Part shown: positions 51,750 through 59,538 of the stretch, one piece after another
Position numbering within the stretch: position 1 is the stretch's first letter
Layout: every line of letters begins with the position of its first letter
NCBI GenBank assembly: GCA_027673765.1
Contig: JAQDWB010000001.1
Coordinates: forward strand, 1-64,000
Origin: Coriobacteriaceae bacterium AM113-163
Lineage (GTDB): Bacteria; Actinomycetota; Coriobacteriia; Coriobacteriales; Coriobacteriaceae
Length of the DNA: 64,000 bases
Direction of reading: 5' to 3'
Program-made: the position numbers and the translations under genes
Notes under the pieces: model-generated
Told to the model about the DNA's origin: nothing
What the model saw: only the letters and a program-made list of their open reading frames with translations
The model's database searches: none

Positions 51750-51781
51750 AAGGCCTCATGCAAAACTTTGCATGAGGCCTT
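51750..51781. terminator. Palindromic terminator between mntP and hipB
   Basis: Perfect 15-bp arms (AAGGCCTCATGCAAA and complement) with a 2-nt loop. It follows the mntP stop on the minus strand and lies upstream of the hipBA operator. It shares the ATGCAAA motif with the operator, so it could serve both purposes. Confidence 0.65.
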
Positions 51782-51817
51782 GTACTGGCGTTGAGTTTTG
51801 AGCGATTGTGTTTGGCG

Positions 51818-52396
51818 TTACAGCGCCAAAATCCCCAGATGCTCAAGCAAGATCTTAAGTCCGATGAGGATGAGCACGATGCCGCCCACGATGGTGGCAG
51901 GTTTTTCGTAGCGCGCGCCAAAGGTGTGGCCGATCGCTACGCCGGCGACGGAGAAGATAAACGTTGTGACGCCGATAAGCGATACAGCGGGAACGATGTC
52001 AACCGAGAGCGCCGCAAATGAGATGCCTACGGCTAGGGCGTCGATTGAGGTGGCGATGGCGAGGATCAGGTACTCGCCCAGGTCAATCTTTTCGGCATCC
52101 TTGCCGTCGCCTTCATTCTCGTCCTCGGTAAAGGCTTCCCACAGCATTTTGCCGCCGATAAAGGCCAAAAGGATAAAGGCAATCCAATGGTCGATGGGTC
52201 CGATGATGCCCATGAATTGACTGCCAAGCGCCCATCCGATTACGGGCATGCCGGCCTGAAAGCCGCCAAAGAACAGGCCGAGCACCACGGCGACTTTAAG
52301 GTTGATCTTCTTCATGCCAAGGCCCTTGCAGATGGATACGGCAAAGGCATCCATCGAAAGGCCAACGGCGAGCAGCGCGAGCTCTGCGAGTCCCAT
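51818..52396 (-). CDS. mntP: Manganese efflux pump MntP
   Basis: 192 residues with six membrane helices, MntP/YebN family. The repeated MDAFAVSICKGLG and SIDALAVGISFA motifs hold the conserved aspartates. It exports Mn2+. ATG 52396 with GGGAG was selected; a longer reading to 52549 runs through the riboswitch and is not coding. The upstream yybP-ykoY riboswitch supports the identification. Confidence 0.95.
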   Translation of the reverse strand: MGLAELALLAVGLSMDAFAVSICKGLGMKKINLKVAVVLGLFFGGFQAGMPVIGWALGSQFMGIIGPIDHWIAFILLAFIGGKMLWEAFTEDENEGDGKDAEKIDLGEYLILAIATSIDALAVGISFAALSVDIVPAVSLIGVTTFIFSVAGVAIGHTFGARYEKPATIVGGIVLILIGLKILLEHLGILAL

Positions 52397-52448
52397 AGTC
52401 TGGCTCCCTCTCTGCGGGCGGGCCCGCGTGTACCTCTTGGGGGAGTAA

Positions 52449-52590
52449 CAAAAAAGACCCGTGGCGTACGCGTTGCGCGCACAGCCACGAGTCTCGTTCA
52501 TTAAGGCAAGCCAGGCCGCATCGGCCAGTGTGTTGACTTGCCGCGCCACCGGAGGCGAACCCGATCACGCGACTACTCCCTCATTTATGC
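52449..52590 (-). promoter_or_regulatory. yybP-ykoY manganese riboswitch with terminator
   Basis: Read on the minus strand: GAGGGAGTAG at the 5' end, then the diagnostic GGCAAGTCAACACACTGGCC and GGCCTGGCTTGCCTTAATGA region, and CGAGACTC at the 3' end. AGACTCGTGGC then pairs with GCCACGGGTCT followed by TTTTTT, an intrinsic terminator (52449-52494). The terminator 5' arm overlaps the aptamer end, so Mn2+ binding should prevent it forming and switch mntP on. Confidence 0.88.
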
Positions 52591-52743
52591 GAATCCCGAT
52601 GCTACCACATAAGCAGCTCATTTGGATTGGGGCTCTCAGCTGTGTTCGCTCATTCTGTAAGCATCGGATTTTGCGGGCGTCACAGAGGCAAACCGTGAGA
52701 AACTTATTGACGTTTATGGAGCGTATACGATGGGAGCGATGCC

Positions 52744-53811
52744 TTGGATAAGAACGAGCTGCAAAAGCGTATGGAACAGGCCATCCGCCTGACGGCACCT
52801 GGCCAGCCGATCCGCACCGCCCTCGACATGATCATTGCTGGTCACCTGGGCGCTCTTATTTGCGTCGGCGACACCGAAAACGTGCTCGCTGCTGGTAACG
52901 ACGGCTTCCCGCTCAACATTTCGTTTACCTCGAACCGCCTGTTCGAGCTTTCCAAGATGGACGGCGCCATCGTCATCGACGGCGACCTCACCCAGATCCT
53001 GCGCGCCAACTTCCACCTCAATCCCGATCCCTCGCTTGCCACGAGTGAGACGGGCATGCGTCACCGCACCGCCGCCCGCATGTCGGTGCTCACGGATGCC
53101 ATCGTGATCTCGGTCTCGGCCCGTCGTGCCGTCGTCAACGTGTACGTTCACGGCAAGAGCTACGAGATCCAGCCCGTCACCACCATCATGAGCTCGGTCA
53201 ACCAGCTCGTCGCCACGCTCCAGACTACCCGTCAGTCGCTCGACCGCTCCCTGCTGCGCCTGACGGCCCTCGAGCTCGACGACTACGTTACGCTCGCCGA
53301 CATTACCGGGATTTTCTCGAGCTTCGAGATCATGCAGCAGGCAAAGACCGAACTTAAGGATTGCATTGTCAAGCTGGGCAACCAGGGCAAGCTCGTGCAG
53401 ATGCAGCTCGAGCAGCTCGCCGGCTCCAGCATGGATACCGAGTACGACCTGATGATTCGCGACTATGCGAGCGATTCCTCCGAGGCCAATGCCGAAAAGA
53501 TCCGCGCCAACCTGAGCCGTATGACGCCCAAGGACTTGTCCGACCCGCAGCATGTGGCGGCGGTTCTGGGTTACGACGACCTGGACGAGGACTCCGTCAT
53601 GACACCGCTGGGCCTGCGCACGCTTTCGCGCGTGTCCGTCGTGCGCGACGGCGTGGCCGAGAAGATCGTCGACGAGTATGGATCGCTGCAGGAGCTCATG
53701 GACGACATCAGCGAGGATCCGGAGCGCCTAGGCGACTTTGGCGTCAACAACCCTGCCATTCTTGCGGACTCCCTGTACCGCATGAAGGGCACCAAACAGG
53801 GGAACGCATAA
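52744..53811 (+). CDS. disA: Diadenylate cyclase DisA (c-di-AMP synthase)
   Basis: 355 residues, close to the usual ~357. The DAC domain has Asp73-Gly74-Ala75 (MDGAIVIDGD) and the RHRTAAR motif (Arg106-His107-Arg108-Thr109). A helical spine and a C-terminal helix-hairpin-helix DNA-binding domain follow. DisA makes c-di-AMP and scans DNA for branched structures. Start TTG 52744 has GGGAG upstream. Unusually, it leads an operon with ispD, ispF and cysS; radA is absent. Confidence 0.94.
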   Translation: MDKNELQKRMEQAIRLTAPGQPIRTALDMIIAGHLGALICVGDTENVLAAGNDGFPLNISFTSNRLFELSKMDGAIVIDGDLTQILRANFHLNPDPSLATSETGMRHRTAARMSVLTDAIVISVSARRAVVNVYVHGKSYEIQPVTTIMSSVNQLVATLQTTRQSLDRSLLRLTALELDDYVTLADITGIFSSFEIMQQAKTELKDCIVKLGNQGKLVQMQLEQLAGSSMDTEYDLMIRDYASDSSEANAEKIRANLSRMTPKDLSDPQHVAAVLGYDDLDEDSVMTPLGLRTLSRVSVVRDGVAEKIVDEYGSLQELMDDISEDPERLGDFGVNNPAILADSLYRMKGTKQGNA

Positions 53812-54539
53812 TGGCGCCCGTATGCGCCGTGGTCGTTGCCGGCGGCAGTGGCCAGCGCTTTGGAAATCCCGGCGGCAAGCAGCTCGTTAACGTGGCGGGC
53901 CGTCCGCTCATGAGCTGGTCTATCCGCGCATTTGACCGTAGCAATAAGGTCGGCCACATCGTGGTGGTGTGTCCTTCCGAGCGCCGTGCCGAGATGCGCC
54001 GCCTGGCCATCGACCCGTTTGACTATGACACGCCCATCAGCTTTGCCGATGCCGGCGAGACCCGCCAGGATTCCACCCGTGCCGGCGTGCATGCGGCTCC
54101 GGCGGGTTTCGAATATGTCGCCATCCACGACGGCGCCCGTCCGCTCATTACGACCGAGGCCATCGATCATGCGATCGACGTGCTTGTGGGCGACCGTGCC
54201 CTCGACGGCGTCGTGTGCGGCCAGCCTGCCATCGACACGCTCAAGATCGTCGATGGCGACAACATCGTCGAGACGCCGCCGCGCGAGCTCTATTGGGCCG
54301 CGCAGACGCCGCAGATCTTTAGCGTCGACGCCATGAAGCGCGCTCACGCCGCTGCTATCGCCGAGGGCTTTATCGGCACCGACGATTCATCGCTGGTCGA
54401 GCGCATGGGCGGGCGCGTCCGCTGTGTCCAGAGCCCGCGCGATAACCTTAAGGTGACGGTGCCCGAGGACCTGCGTCCCGTAACCGCGATTCTGCTCGGT
54501 CGCATGGCCGAGGGAGAGGACCTTCCCCATGTTCAGTAA
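53811..54539 (+). CDS. ispD: 2-C-methyl-D-erythritol 4-phosphate cytidylyltransferase
   Basis: 242 residues. AVVVAGGSGQRFG is the nucleotide loop (relatives AAGxGxRxG; this has the VAGGSGQR variant), GKQLVNVAGRPLM and HDGARPLI are conserved. It makes CDP-ME in the MEP pathway. The ATG shares one base with the disA stop (TAATG), so it is translationally coupled. Confidence 0.95.
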   Translation: MAPVCAVVVAGGSGQRFGNPGGKQLVNVAGRPLMSWSIRAFDRSNKVGHIVVVCPSERRAEMRRLAIDPFDYDTPISFADAGETRQDSTRAGVHAAPAGFEYVAIHDGARPLITTEAIDHAIDVLVGDRALDGVVCGQPAIDTLKIVDGDNIVETPPRELYWAAQTPQIFSVDAMKRAHAAAIAEGFIGTDDSSLVERMGGRVRCVQSPRDNLKVTVPEDLRPVTAILLGRMAEGEDLPHVQ

Positions 54540-55023
54540 CCTGCGCATTGGCCACGGCTACGACGTCCACCGTTTGGTGGAGGGGCGTCGATGTATCATC
54601 GGCGGGGTTGACATTCCCTACGAGCGCGGCCTGCTGGGCCACTCGGATGCCGATGTGCTCGCGCACGCCTTGGCCGACGCCATTCTGGGCGCCTGCCGCG
54701 GGGGAGATATCGGCAAGCTATTCCCCGACACCGATCCCGCCTACGAGGGTGCCGATTCGATGGTGCTGCTCGCTCGCGTGATGGACTATGCGCGCGAGCT
54801 TGGCTTTGAGTTTGTCGATGCCGATTGCACCATTGCCTGCCAGCAACCCAAGATCACTCCGCACCGCGATGCCATGCGCGCCAACCTTGCCCATGCCCTG
54901 GGTGTCGACGTCGAAAACGTGGGCGTCGCCGCCACCACGACCGAAAAGCTCGGTTGGGAAGGCCAAGGCGAGGGAATTGGCGCCTGGGCCGTCTGCCTGC
55001 TACAGAAAACCGTTAAGGAGTAA
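54529..55023 (+). CDS. ispF: 2-C-methyl-D-erythritol 2,4-cyclodiphosphate synthase
   Basis: 164 residues. RIGHGYDVHRLVEGRRCIIGGVDI supplies the zinc Asp and His, LGHSDADVLAHALADAILG the third ligand and the signature. It closes the cyclodiphosphate ring in the MEP pathway. It overlaps ispD by 11 bp. ispD and ispF are separate genes here, not fused. Confidence 0.96.
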   Translation: MFSNLRIGHGYDVHRLVEGRRCIIGGVDIPYERGLLGHSDADVLAHALADAILGACRGGDIGKLFPDTDPAYEGADSMVLLARVMDYARELGFEFVDADCTIACQQPKITPHRDAMRANLAHALGVDVENVGVAATTTEKLGWEGQGEGIGAWAVCLLQKTVKE

Positions 55024-55026
55024 CGA

Positions 55027-56493
55027 ATGCGTATCTACAACAGCGCTACCCATAAAAAGGAAGAGTTCCAGCCCATCGAGTCCGGCAAGGTTCGCATGTA
55101 CGTGTGCGGCCCCACGGTCTACGACAACATCCACATCGGCAATGCTCGCACGTTCATCAGCTTTGACGTGATTCGTCGCTGGCTCATCGCGAGCGGCTAC
55201 GAGGTCACGTTCGCCCAGAACCTCACCGATGTCGATGACAAGATCATCAAGCGCGCCAACGAGCAGGGCCGCACTGCCGCCGAGGTCGCGACGGAGTTCT
55301 CCGACAAGTTCATCGGCGTCATGCGTGCCGCCAACGTGCTCGTTCCCGATGTGCGCCCCCGCGCCACCAAGGAGATCGGCCCCATGATCGCTATGATCAA
55401 GACGCTTATCGAGCAGGGCCATGCCTACGCCGCCGATAACGGCGACGTGTACTTTGCCGTGCGCAGCGATCCCAACTATGGTCAGGTTTCGGGCCGCAAC
55501 ATCGACGATCTGATGGTTGGCGCGCGCATCGAGGAGAACGAGGACAAGAACGACCCGCTCGACTTTGCCCTGTGGAAGGCCGCCAAGCCCGGCGAGCCCA
55601 GCTGGCCGAGCCCCTGGGGCGAAGGCCGTCCCGGTTGGCACACCGAGTGCGCCGCCATGGTGCATCGCTACCTGGGCACCCCGATCGACATCCACGGCGG
55701 CGGCTCCGACCTTGCCTTCCCGCATCACGAGAACGAGTGTGCCCAGGCCACCTGCGCCTGGCACCAGGGTTTCTCCAACACCTGGATGCACACGGGCATG
55801 CTGCTGGTAGACGGCGAGAAGATGTCCAAGTCGCTCGGAAACTTCTTTACGCTGGCCGAGGTGCTCGAACAGCACTCTGCTGCGGCCCTGCGCCTGCTGA
55901 TGCTGCAGACGAGCTATCGCTCGCCGCTCGACTTTTCTTGGGAGCGCCTGGAGGGTGCCGAGAACTCGCTTACGCGTATCGCCGGTACGGTCGAGAACCT
56001 GCGCTGGGCCGCGAACCATGCGGCGGCCGATGCCGATGAGGCAGCATCTGAGGCGTTTGCCGCCAAGGCCGCCGAGACCCGTGCCGCCTTTAAGGAGTGC
56101 ATGGACGACGACTTTAACACTGCCGGTGCCATGGGTGCTGTCTTTGGCTTTGTGACCGAGTGCAACCAGTACCTGGAGCAGGCGGGCGATGCTGCCGACA
56201 AGGCCGCTGCGCTTGCTGCTGCCGATACGCTGGTCGAGCTGCTCGATACGTTTGGCGTCGAGCTCCCCGAGCCCAAGGTCGAGTTGCCGCTGGGCCTGCT
56301 GGGCGTTGCCGCCGGCCTGGTCGCCTACACGGGTGACGACGTGGACGAGGCCGCTGCCAAGATTCTCGAGGCCCGCGCCGAGGCCCGTGCCGCCAAGAAC
56401 TGGGATCTGGCCGACGCCATCCGCGACCAGCTCAAGGACCTAGGCCTGACGATCGAGGACACTGCCGCCGGCACTCGTATCAAGTCTCTCTAA
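55027..56493 (+). CDS. cysS: Cysteinyl-tRNA synthetase
   Basis: 488 residues. Zinc-binding MYVCGPTVYDNIHIGNAR gives the HIGH motif variant HIGN, and GEKMSKSLGN the KMSKS loop. CAAMVHRYLG and HHENECAQ carry the other zinc ligands. It follows ispF by 3 bp. cysS, rlmB and yacP-like in this order is conserved in Gram-positives, with mrnC missing here. Confidence 0.97.
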   Translation: MRIYNSATHKKEEFQPIESGKVRMYVCGPTVYDNIHIGNARTFISFDVIRRWLIASGYEVTFAQNLTDVDDKIIKRANEQGRTAAEVATEFSDKFIGVMRAANVLVPDVRPRATKEIGPMIAMIKTLIEQGHAYAADNGDVYFAVRSDPNYGQVSGRNIDDLMVGARIEENEDKNDPLDFALWKAAKPGEPSWPSPWGEGRPGWHTECAAMVHRYLGTPIDIHGGGSDLAFPHHENECAQATCAWHQGFSNTWMHTGMLLVDGEKMSKSLGNFFTLAEVLEQHSAAALRLLMLQTSYRSPLDFSWERLEGAENSLTRIAGTVENLRWAANHAAADADEAASEAFAAKAAETRAAFKECMDDDFNTAGAMGAVFGFVTECNQYLEQAGDAADKAAALAAADTLVELLDTFGVELPEPKVELPLGLLGVAAGLVAYTGDDVDEAAAKILEARAEARAAKNWDLADAIRDQLKDLGLTIEDTAAGTRIKSL

Positions 56494-56499
56494 TCCCTG

Positions 56500-56601
56500 C
56501 GGGTTTTCCAAGCACCCGACCTTGCCGTTCAAACCGTCGCTCGCGTACTCAAGTACGTGTCGCTCCTCTTTCATGGCAATCTCGGGCACTTGGAAAACCC
56601 G
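56500..56601. repeat. 102-nt imperfect hairpin after cysS
   Basis: CGGGTTTTCCAAG (56500-56512) pairs exactly with 56589-56601, and inside it CCCGA/TCGGG and TTGCC/GGCAA are also aligned, with a terminal GTACTCAAGTAC hairpin. It is an elaborate structure, 7 bp past the cysS stop and before the real terminator. It resembles the nested hairpins near groESL. Confidence 0.75.
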
Positions 56602-56604
56602 TAC

Positions 56605-56645
56605 CGACCGCCCGAATTAATATTCATGGGCGGTCGTTTATTTTG
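56605..56645 (+). terminator. Intrinsic terminator of the disA-cysS operon
   Basis: CGACCGCCC (56605-56613) and GGGCGGTCG (56628-56636), then TTTATTTT. Confidence 0.92.
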
Positions 56646-56679
56646 TTTCGTTTGATAGTTGTATTTAGGAGGTCGCTTT

Positions 56680-57594
56680 ATGGCCGACAATCGCAAGCGT
56701 GCGCCTCGTGGCGGCAAGCAGGCCGCTTCTGGCTCGCGTCCGATTCGCCGCAACGATCGCGCTGCCGCTCCCAAGGGCCAGCGCGAGCGCTCACAGGCTG
56801 CTCGCTCGCAGCGCGAGCGTAGCCGCGATAACGTCGAGGTTCCCAAGGGCGAGTTTATCGAAGGTCGTCGTGCTGCCGCCGAGGCGCTACGCACTGGTTT
56901 TCCCATCAAGTGCGCGCTCATCGCCGAGGGCGGGGAGCGCGATGCTGCCTTGTCGCGCCTGGTCGACGATCTCAACGCCGCGGACGTCCGCATTAAGTAT
57001 GTGCCGCGCGCGCAGCTCGATGCGCTGTCGAGCCATGGCGCTCATCAGGGCATTGCGCTCGAGGTGGGTAATTTCCCCTATGCGGACGTCGCCGATATCC
57101 TTGGCCGCGCGGGTGACGGCCCGGCGCTCGTCGTCGTACTCGACCATGTGACCGACGACGGTAACTTTGGTGCCATCGTGCGCTCTGCCGAGGTCGTGGG
57201 CGCGGCGGGCGTCATCATTGCCAACAAGCGCGCCGCCGGTGTGACCGTGGGCAGCTACAAAACCTCTGCTGGTGCCGTTATGCATCTGCCCATCGCACAG
57301 GTTCCCAACATCGCTCGAGCGCTCGACGACCTCAAGGCTGCTGGCTTTTGGGTGGGCGGTGCTTCCGAGCACGCCGAGGGCAGCTGCTGGGATGCTCCCT
57401 TTGAGGGCCGCGTTGCGCTCGTCATGGGCTCCGAGGGCGACGGCATCTCGCGCCTGGTGCTCGAGAAATGCGACTTTTTGACCAAGCTTCCCCAGCGCGG
57501 CATGACCGAGAGTCTCAATGTGGCCCAGGCGACCACCGCGCTGTGCTTTGAGTGGCTGCGCCGCAATGCCGGCGAGCTCATGGGGGAGGAGTAG
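56680..57594 (+). CDS. rlmB: 23S rRNA (guanosine-2'-O-)-methyltransferase RlmB, SpoU/TrmH family
   Basis: 304 residues. A ~55-residue basic, disordered N-terminal tail (rich in Arg, Lys, Gln and Ser) precedes the substrate-binding domain and the SPOUT domain: VVVLDHVTDDGNFGAIVRSAE, then ALVMGSEGDGISRLVLEKCD and LPQRGMTESLNVAQATT, which form the knot. It methylates the ribose of a 23S rRNA guanosine. AGGAGG precedes ATG 56680. Confidence 0.9.
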   Translation: MADNRKRAPRGGKQAASGSRPIRRNDRAAAPKGQRERSQAARSQRERSRDNVEVPKGEFIEGRRAAAEALRTGFPIKCALIAEGGERDAALSRLVDDLNAADVRIKYVPRAQLDALSSHGAHQGIALEVGNFPYADVADILGRAGDGPALVVVLDHVTDDGNFGAIVRSAEVVGAAGVIIANKRAAGVTVGSYKTSAGAVMHLPIAQVPNIARALDDLKAAGFWVGGASEHAEGSCWDAPFEGRVALVMGSEGDGISRLVLEKCDFLTKLPQRGMTESLNVAQATTALCFEWLRRNAGELMGEE

Positions 57595-57597
57595 CGC

Positions 57598-58275
57598 ATG
57601 TCCAAGAAGAACCGCGCCAAGTCCAAGGCCAAGCGCTTTGGCGAGGGCTCGGCCAAGCCGATTGTTTCGGCCGCGACCTACGGCGTGGGCGGCAATGCGT
57701 TTGCGCAGGCTATCGCCGACCCAGTCTCGACGGTGCACTCCAACAAGCCCGAGCTGCTGGTGGTCGACGGTTACAACGTGATCCACTGCACGCCGCGCTA
57801 CGAAAAGCTCGTCTACGACCATTCCGACGATCCATATTCCAGCGACGTCCACGATATGGCGCGCACCGCGCTCATCAACGATGTTGCGGCGTTTGCCCAG
57901 GGCCGTTACGAGGCCGTGATCGTGTTCGACGGCGCGGGCAACATCTCCAACGAGCGCCCCAACCTACCGGCCCGCGGCGTGCGCATCGAGTTCTCGCCGA
58001 CGGGCGTCTCTGCCGATACCGTGGTGCAGAAGCTCTGCATCGAGGCACGCGAGGAAGGCCGCGCGTGCTCCGTGGTATCGAGCGACGGTACGATTCAGGC
58101 CGTCGTCATGGGCAAGGGCGTCACGCGCATCTCGAGCCGCATGCTGGTGGACGAGATCAAACAGATCGATAACGACGTTCACGAGGCAGAGGAAGCCCCG
58201 CAGATCAAGATGACTCTGGGCAGTCGCCTGAGCCCCGATGCCCTGGCCAAGCTCAAGGCCCTTCGTGGCCGGTAG
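57598..58275 (+). CDS. NYN domain ribonuclease (YacP/Rae1-like)
   Basis: 225 residues. Basic N-terminal tail, then the NYN (PIN-like) nuclease core: LLVVDGYNVIHC with its catalytic Asp, then VIVFDGAGN and SSDGTIQAVVMGKGV. Rae1 in Bacillus cuts mRNA on the ribosome. It starts 3 bp after rlmB. The C-terminus is a mostly charged helix. Confidence 0.88.
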   Translation: MSKKNRAKSKAKRFGEGSAKPIVSAATYGVGGNAFAQAIADPVSTVHSNKPELLVVDGYNVIHCTPRYEKLVYDHSDDPYSSDVHDMARTALINDVAAFAQGRYEAVIVFDGAGNISNERPNLPARGVRIEFSPTGVSADTVVQKLCIEAREEGRACSVVSSDGTIQAVVMGKGVTRISSRMLVDEIKQIDNDVHEAEEAPQIKMTLGSRLSPDALAKLKALRGR

Positions 58276-58499
58276 GGGAGTATCTGTAGAGACCAGCTAC
58301 TCGGCTGGTCAATTCACTGGCTTGTAGTTATTGGATTGTGGACTTGCCATCGCCAAAACGAATAGTTTTTTGTTTTGGCGAACAGACGAAACTATTCGTT
58401 CTGGCGAATAGTTTTGAGATGTGGTCGGTCGAAGGGCCTGTTGCGCCCCATCCTCAATTCCTTTATCCTTAACAGGCTTCGCGCGAAAGCGCCAAGTGT
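58276..58499. other. Intergenic region before tRNA-Thr
   Basis: No gene. It contains the inverted repeat 58350-58407 and a T/A-rich segment; no consensus promoter for the tRNA was clearly visible. Confidence 0.5.
58350..58407. repeat. Inverted repeat with related GGCGAA direct repeats
   Basis: TCGCCAAAACGAATAGTTT (58350-58368) and AAACTATTCGTTCTGGCGA (58389-58407) pair over 19 bp with one mismatch around a 20-nt spacer. The spacer and right flank add further copies of the TTGGCGAACAG and CTGGCGAATAG type. It looks like an operator cluster or relic. Confidence 0.7.
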
Positions 58500-58574
58500 G
58501 CCAGTGTGGCGCAACGGTAGCGCAACTGATTTGTAATCAGTGGGTTGCAGGTTCGATTCCTGTCACTGGCTCCA
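58500..58574 (+). tRNA. tRNA-Thr (UGU)
   Basis: 75 nt with encoded CCA. The acceptor GCCAGTG pairs with CACTGGC. The loop TTTGTAA between ACTGA and TCAGT gives anticodon UGU. Confidence 0.96.
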
Positions 58575-58583
58575 TGAGAGTTT

Positions 58584-58620
58584 CGGGCTCTGTTCCCTTG
58601 TGGGACAGGGCCCGTTTCTA
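58584..58620 (+). terminator. Intrinsic terminator of tRNA-Thr
   Basis: CGGGCTCTGTTCCC pairs with GGGACAGGGCCCG with few mismatches, loop TTGT, then TTTCTATTT. Confidence 0.85.
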
Positions 58621-58668
58621 TTTATGTTGACATGTCAGCGGGTTTGACTCCCACCAAGCTTCAGGTTT

Positions 58669-58886
58669 GTCTCGATCTATAACACGGGCGGGCTGAAAAC
58701 CCTCCTTATAGTTACAGATCGAGACATTGCCAAGGGACGGCCGATAACATCTCGATCTGTAACACGAAGAGGCTGAAAGCCGTTCTTGCTGTTATAGATT
58801 TAGATAAACAGACAGGCCGCCAGGGAAACATCTTGATCTGTAACAGATAGGGGAGGAATAACCCTCTTACTGTTACAGATCGAGAC
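58669..58886. repeat. Tandem array of three palindromes, 80-bp period
   Basis: Units at 58669-58725, 58749-58805 and 58830-58886 each have outer arms of the form CTCGATCTGTAAC / GTTACAGATCGAG. In all three the inner part is G-rich, then a short loop (CTGAAA in the first two), then C-rich. Spacers of 23-24 bp, also similar, separate them. The arms differ by G-U and compensating changes. Not a CRISPR: units are palindromic, spacers alike and no cas genes. Confidence 0.85.
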
Positions 58887-58972
58887 TGAAACTGGGGCGA
58901 GGTTAGTCATCGGCATCGAGCGAGGATTTTCGAACACACGAGAGTGGAAAATCTTCCGCCTAGAGAATGAAT

Positions 58973-59028
58973 GTGGATAATCTCCCACTTTGGGCCCAGT
59001 GGCACGTCAAAAGTGGGAGATTATCCAC
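58973..59028 (+). repeat. Hairpin with inverted DnaA-box arms, copy 2
   Basis: GTGGATAATCTCCCACTTT (58973-58991) pairs exactly with 59010-59028; loop GGGCCCAGTGGCACGTCA. Reading TGTGGATAA at 58972 gives a perfect DnaA box on the minus strand (TTATCCACA). GAAAATCCACGCTCG follows about 20 bp later, as after copy 1. Confidence 0.85.
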
Positions 59029-59275
59029 GCTCGATTTCAAACGGAAGAAAATCCACGCTCGAATCTGCCACGGAAGCCCGATCTCGACCTATATATAGGT
59101 GCAAATAGGCTGTTATCGAAGTTCGATCCTGAAGGTGTACTCCACTACGCCAAAGTGTTCCCTCGGGAAATGCCACCGCTGCATGCAAATTCAGCGCCCT
59201 TTATATCTAAACTCAACAAAACAGCAGGTCAAAGGTATATAGATACGCCCGGAACCGTGTATCTAGAGGTTTTCG

Positions 59276-59305
59276 TTGACAGCCCCCAAGGTTGCATCGT
59301 ATTAT
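59276..59305 (+). promoter_or_regulatory. Sigma-70 type promoter of the tRNA-Tyr-Thr-Met-tuf unit
   Basis: A perfect -35 TTGACA (59276-59281), 18-bp spacer and -10 TATTAT (59300-59305), 63 bp before tRNA-Tyr. Confidence 0.85.
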
Positions 59306-59367
59306 CTTTTTTGTTCGCGGGGGCGGCGGTCCAAAAGACCAAAGAACCTGCGGATACTTGAACGATT

Positions 59368-59449
59368 GGGAGTTTGCCCGAGTGGTTAATGGGGACGGGC
59401 TGTAAACCCGTTGGCTCTGCCTACATAGGTTCGAATCCTATAGCTCCCA
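59368..59449 (+). tRNA. tRNA-Tyr (GUA)
   Basis: 82 nt with the long variable arm of type II tRNAs. The acceptor GGGAGTT pairs with AGCTCCC (one G-U). The loop CTGTAAA between ACGGG and CCCGT gives GUA. The 3' flank is A then CCC, so CCA is not encoded and must be added. Confidence 0.95.
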
Positions 59450-59459
59450 CCCGTCAAGT

Positions 59460-59535
59460 GCCTGTATAGCTCAGTCGGTAGAGCACTTCGTTGGTAACGA
59501 AGAGGTCACCAGTTCAAGTCTGGTTGCAGGCTCCA
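59460..59535 (+). tRNA. tRNA-Thr (GGU)
   Basis: 76 nt with encoded CCA. The acceptor GCCTGTA pairs with TGCAGGC. The loop TTGGTAA between CTTCG and CGAAG gives GGU. Confidence 0.96.
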
Positions 59536-59538
59536 TCC

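Larger units (their letters stand above)
58575..59367. other. Intergenic repeat island between tRNA-Thr and tRNA-Tyr
   Basis: Contains the tRNA-Thr terminator, the three-palindrome array, a DnaA-box hairpin, a palindrome CCTATATATAGG near 59090 and the promoter of the tRNA-tuf unit. A 123-codon open stretch at 58990-59361 has no ribosome-binding site and crosses the hairpin; I do not call it. Confidence 0.6.

Noticed and set aside
52397..52549. N-terminal extension of MntP
   Set aside because: This reading frame is the manganese riboswitch; the membrane protein begins at 52396.
58669..58886. Possible CRISPR array
   Set aside because: The units are full palindromes with similar spacers, only three in number, and no cas gene is near.
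58990..59361. 123-codon plus-strand frame before tRNA-Tyr
   Set aside because: Begins inside the DnaA-box hairpin, has no ribosome-binding site and contains the tRNA promoter.
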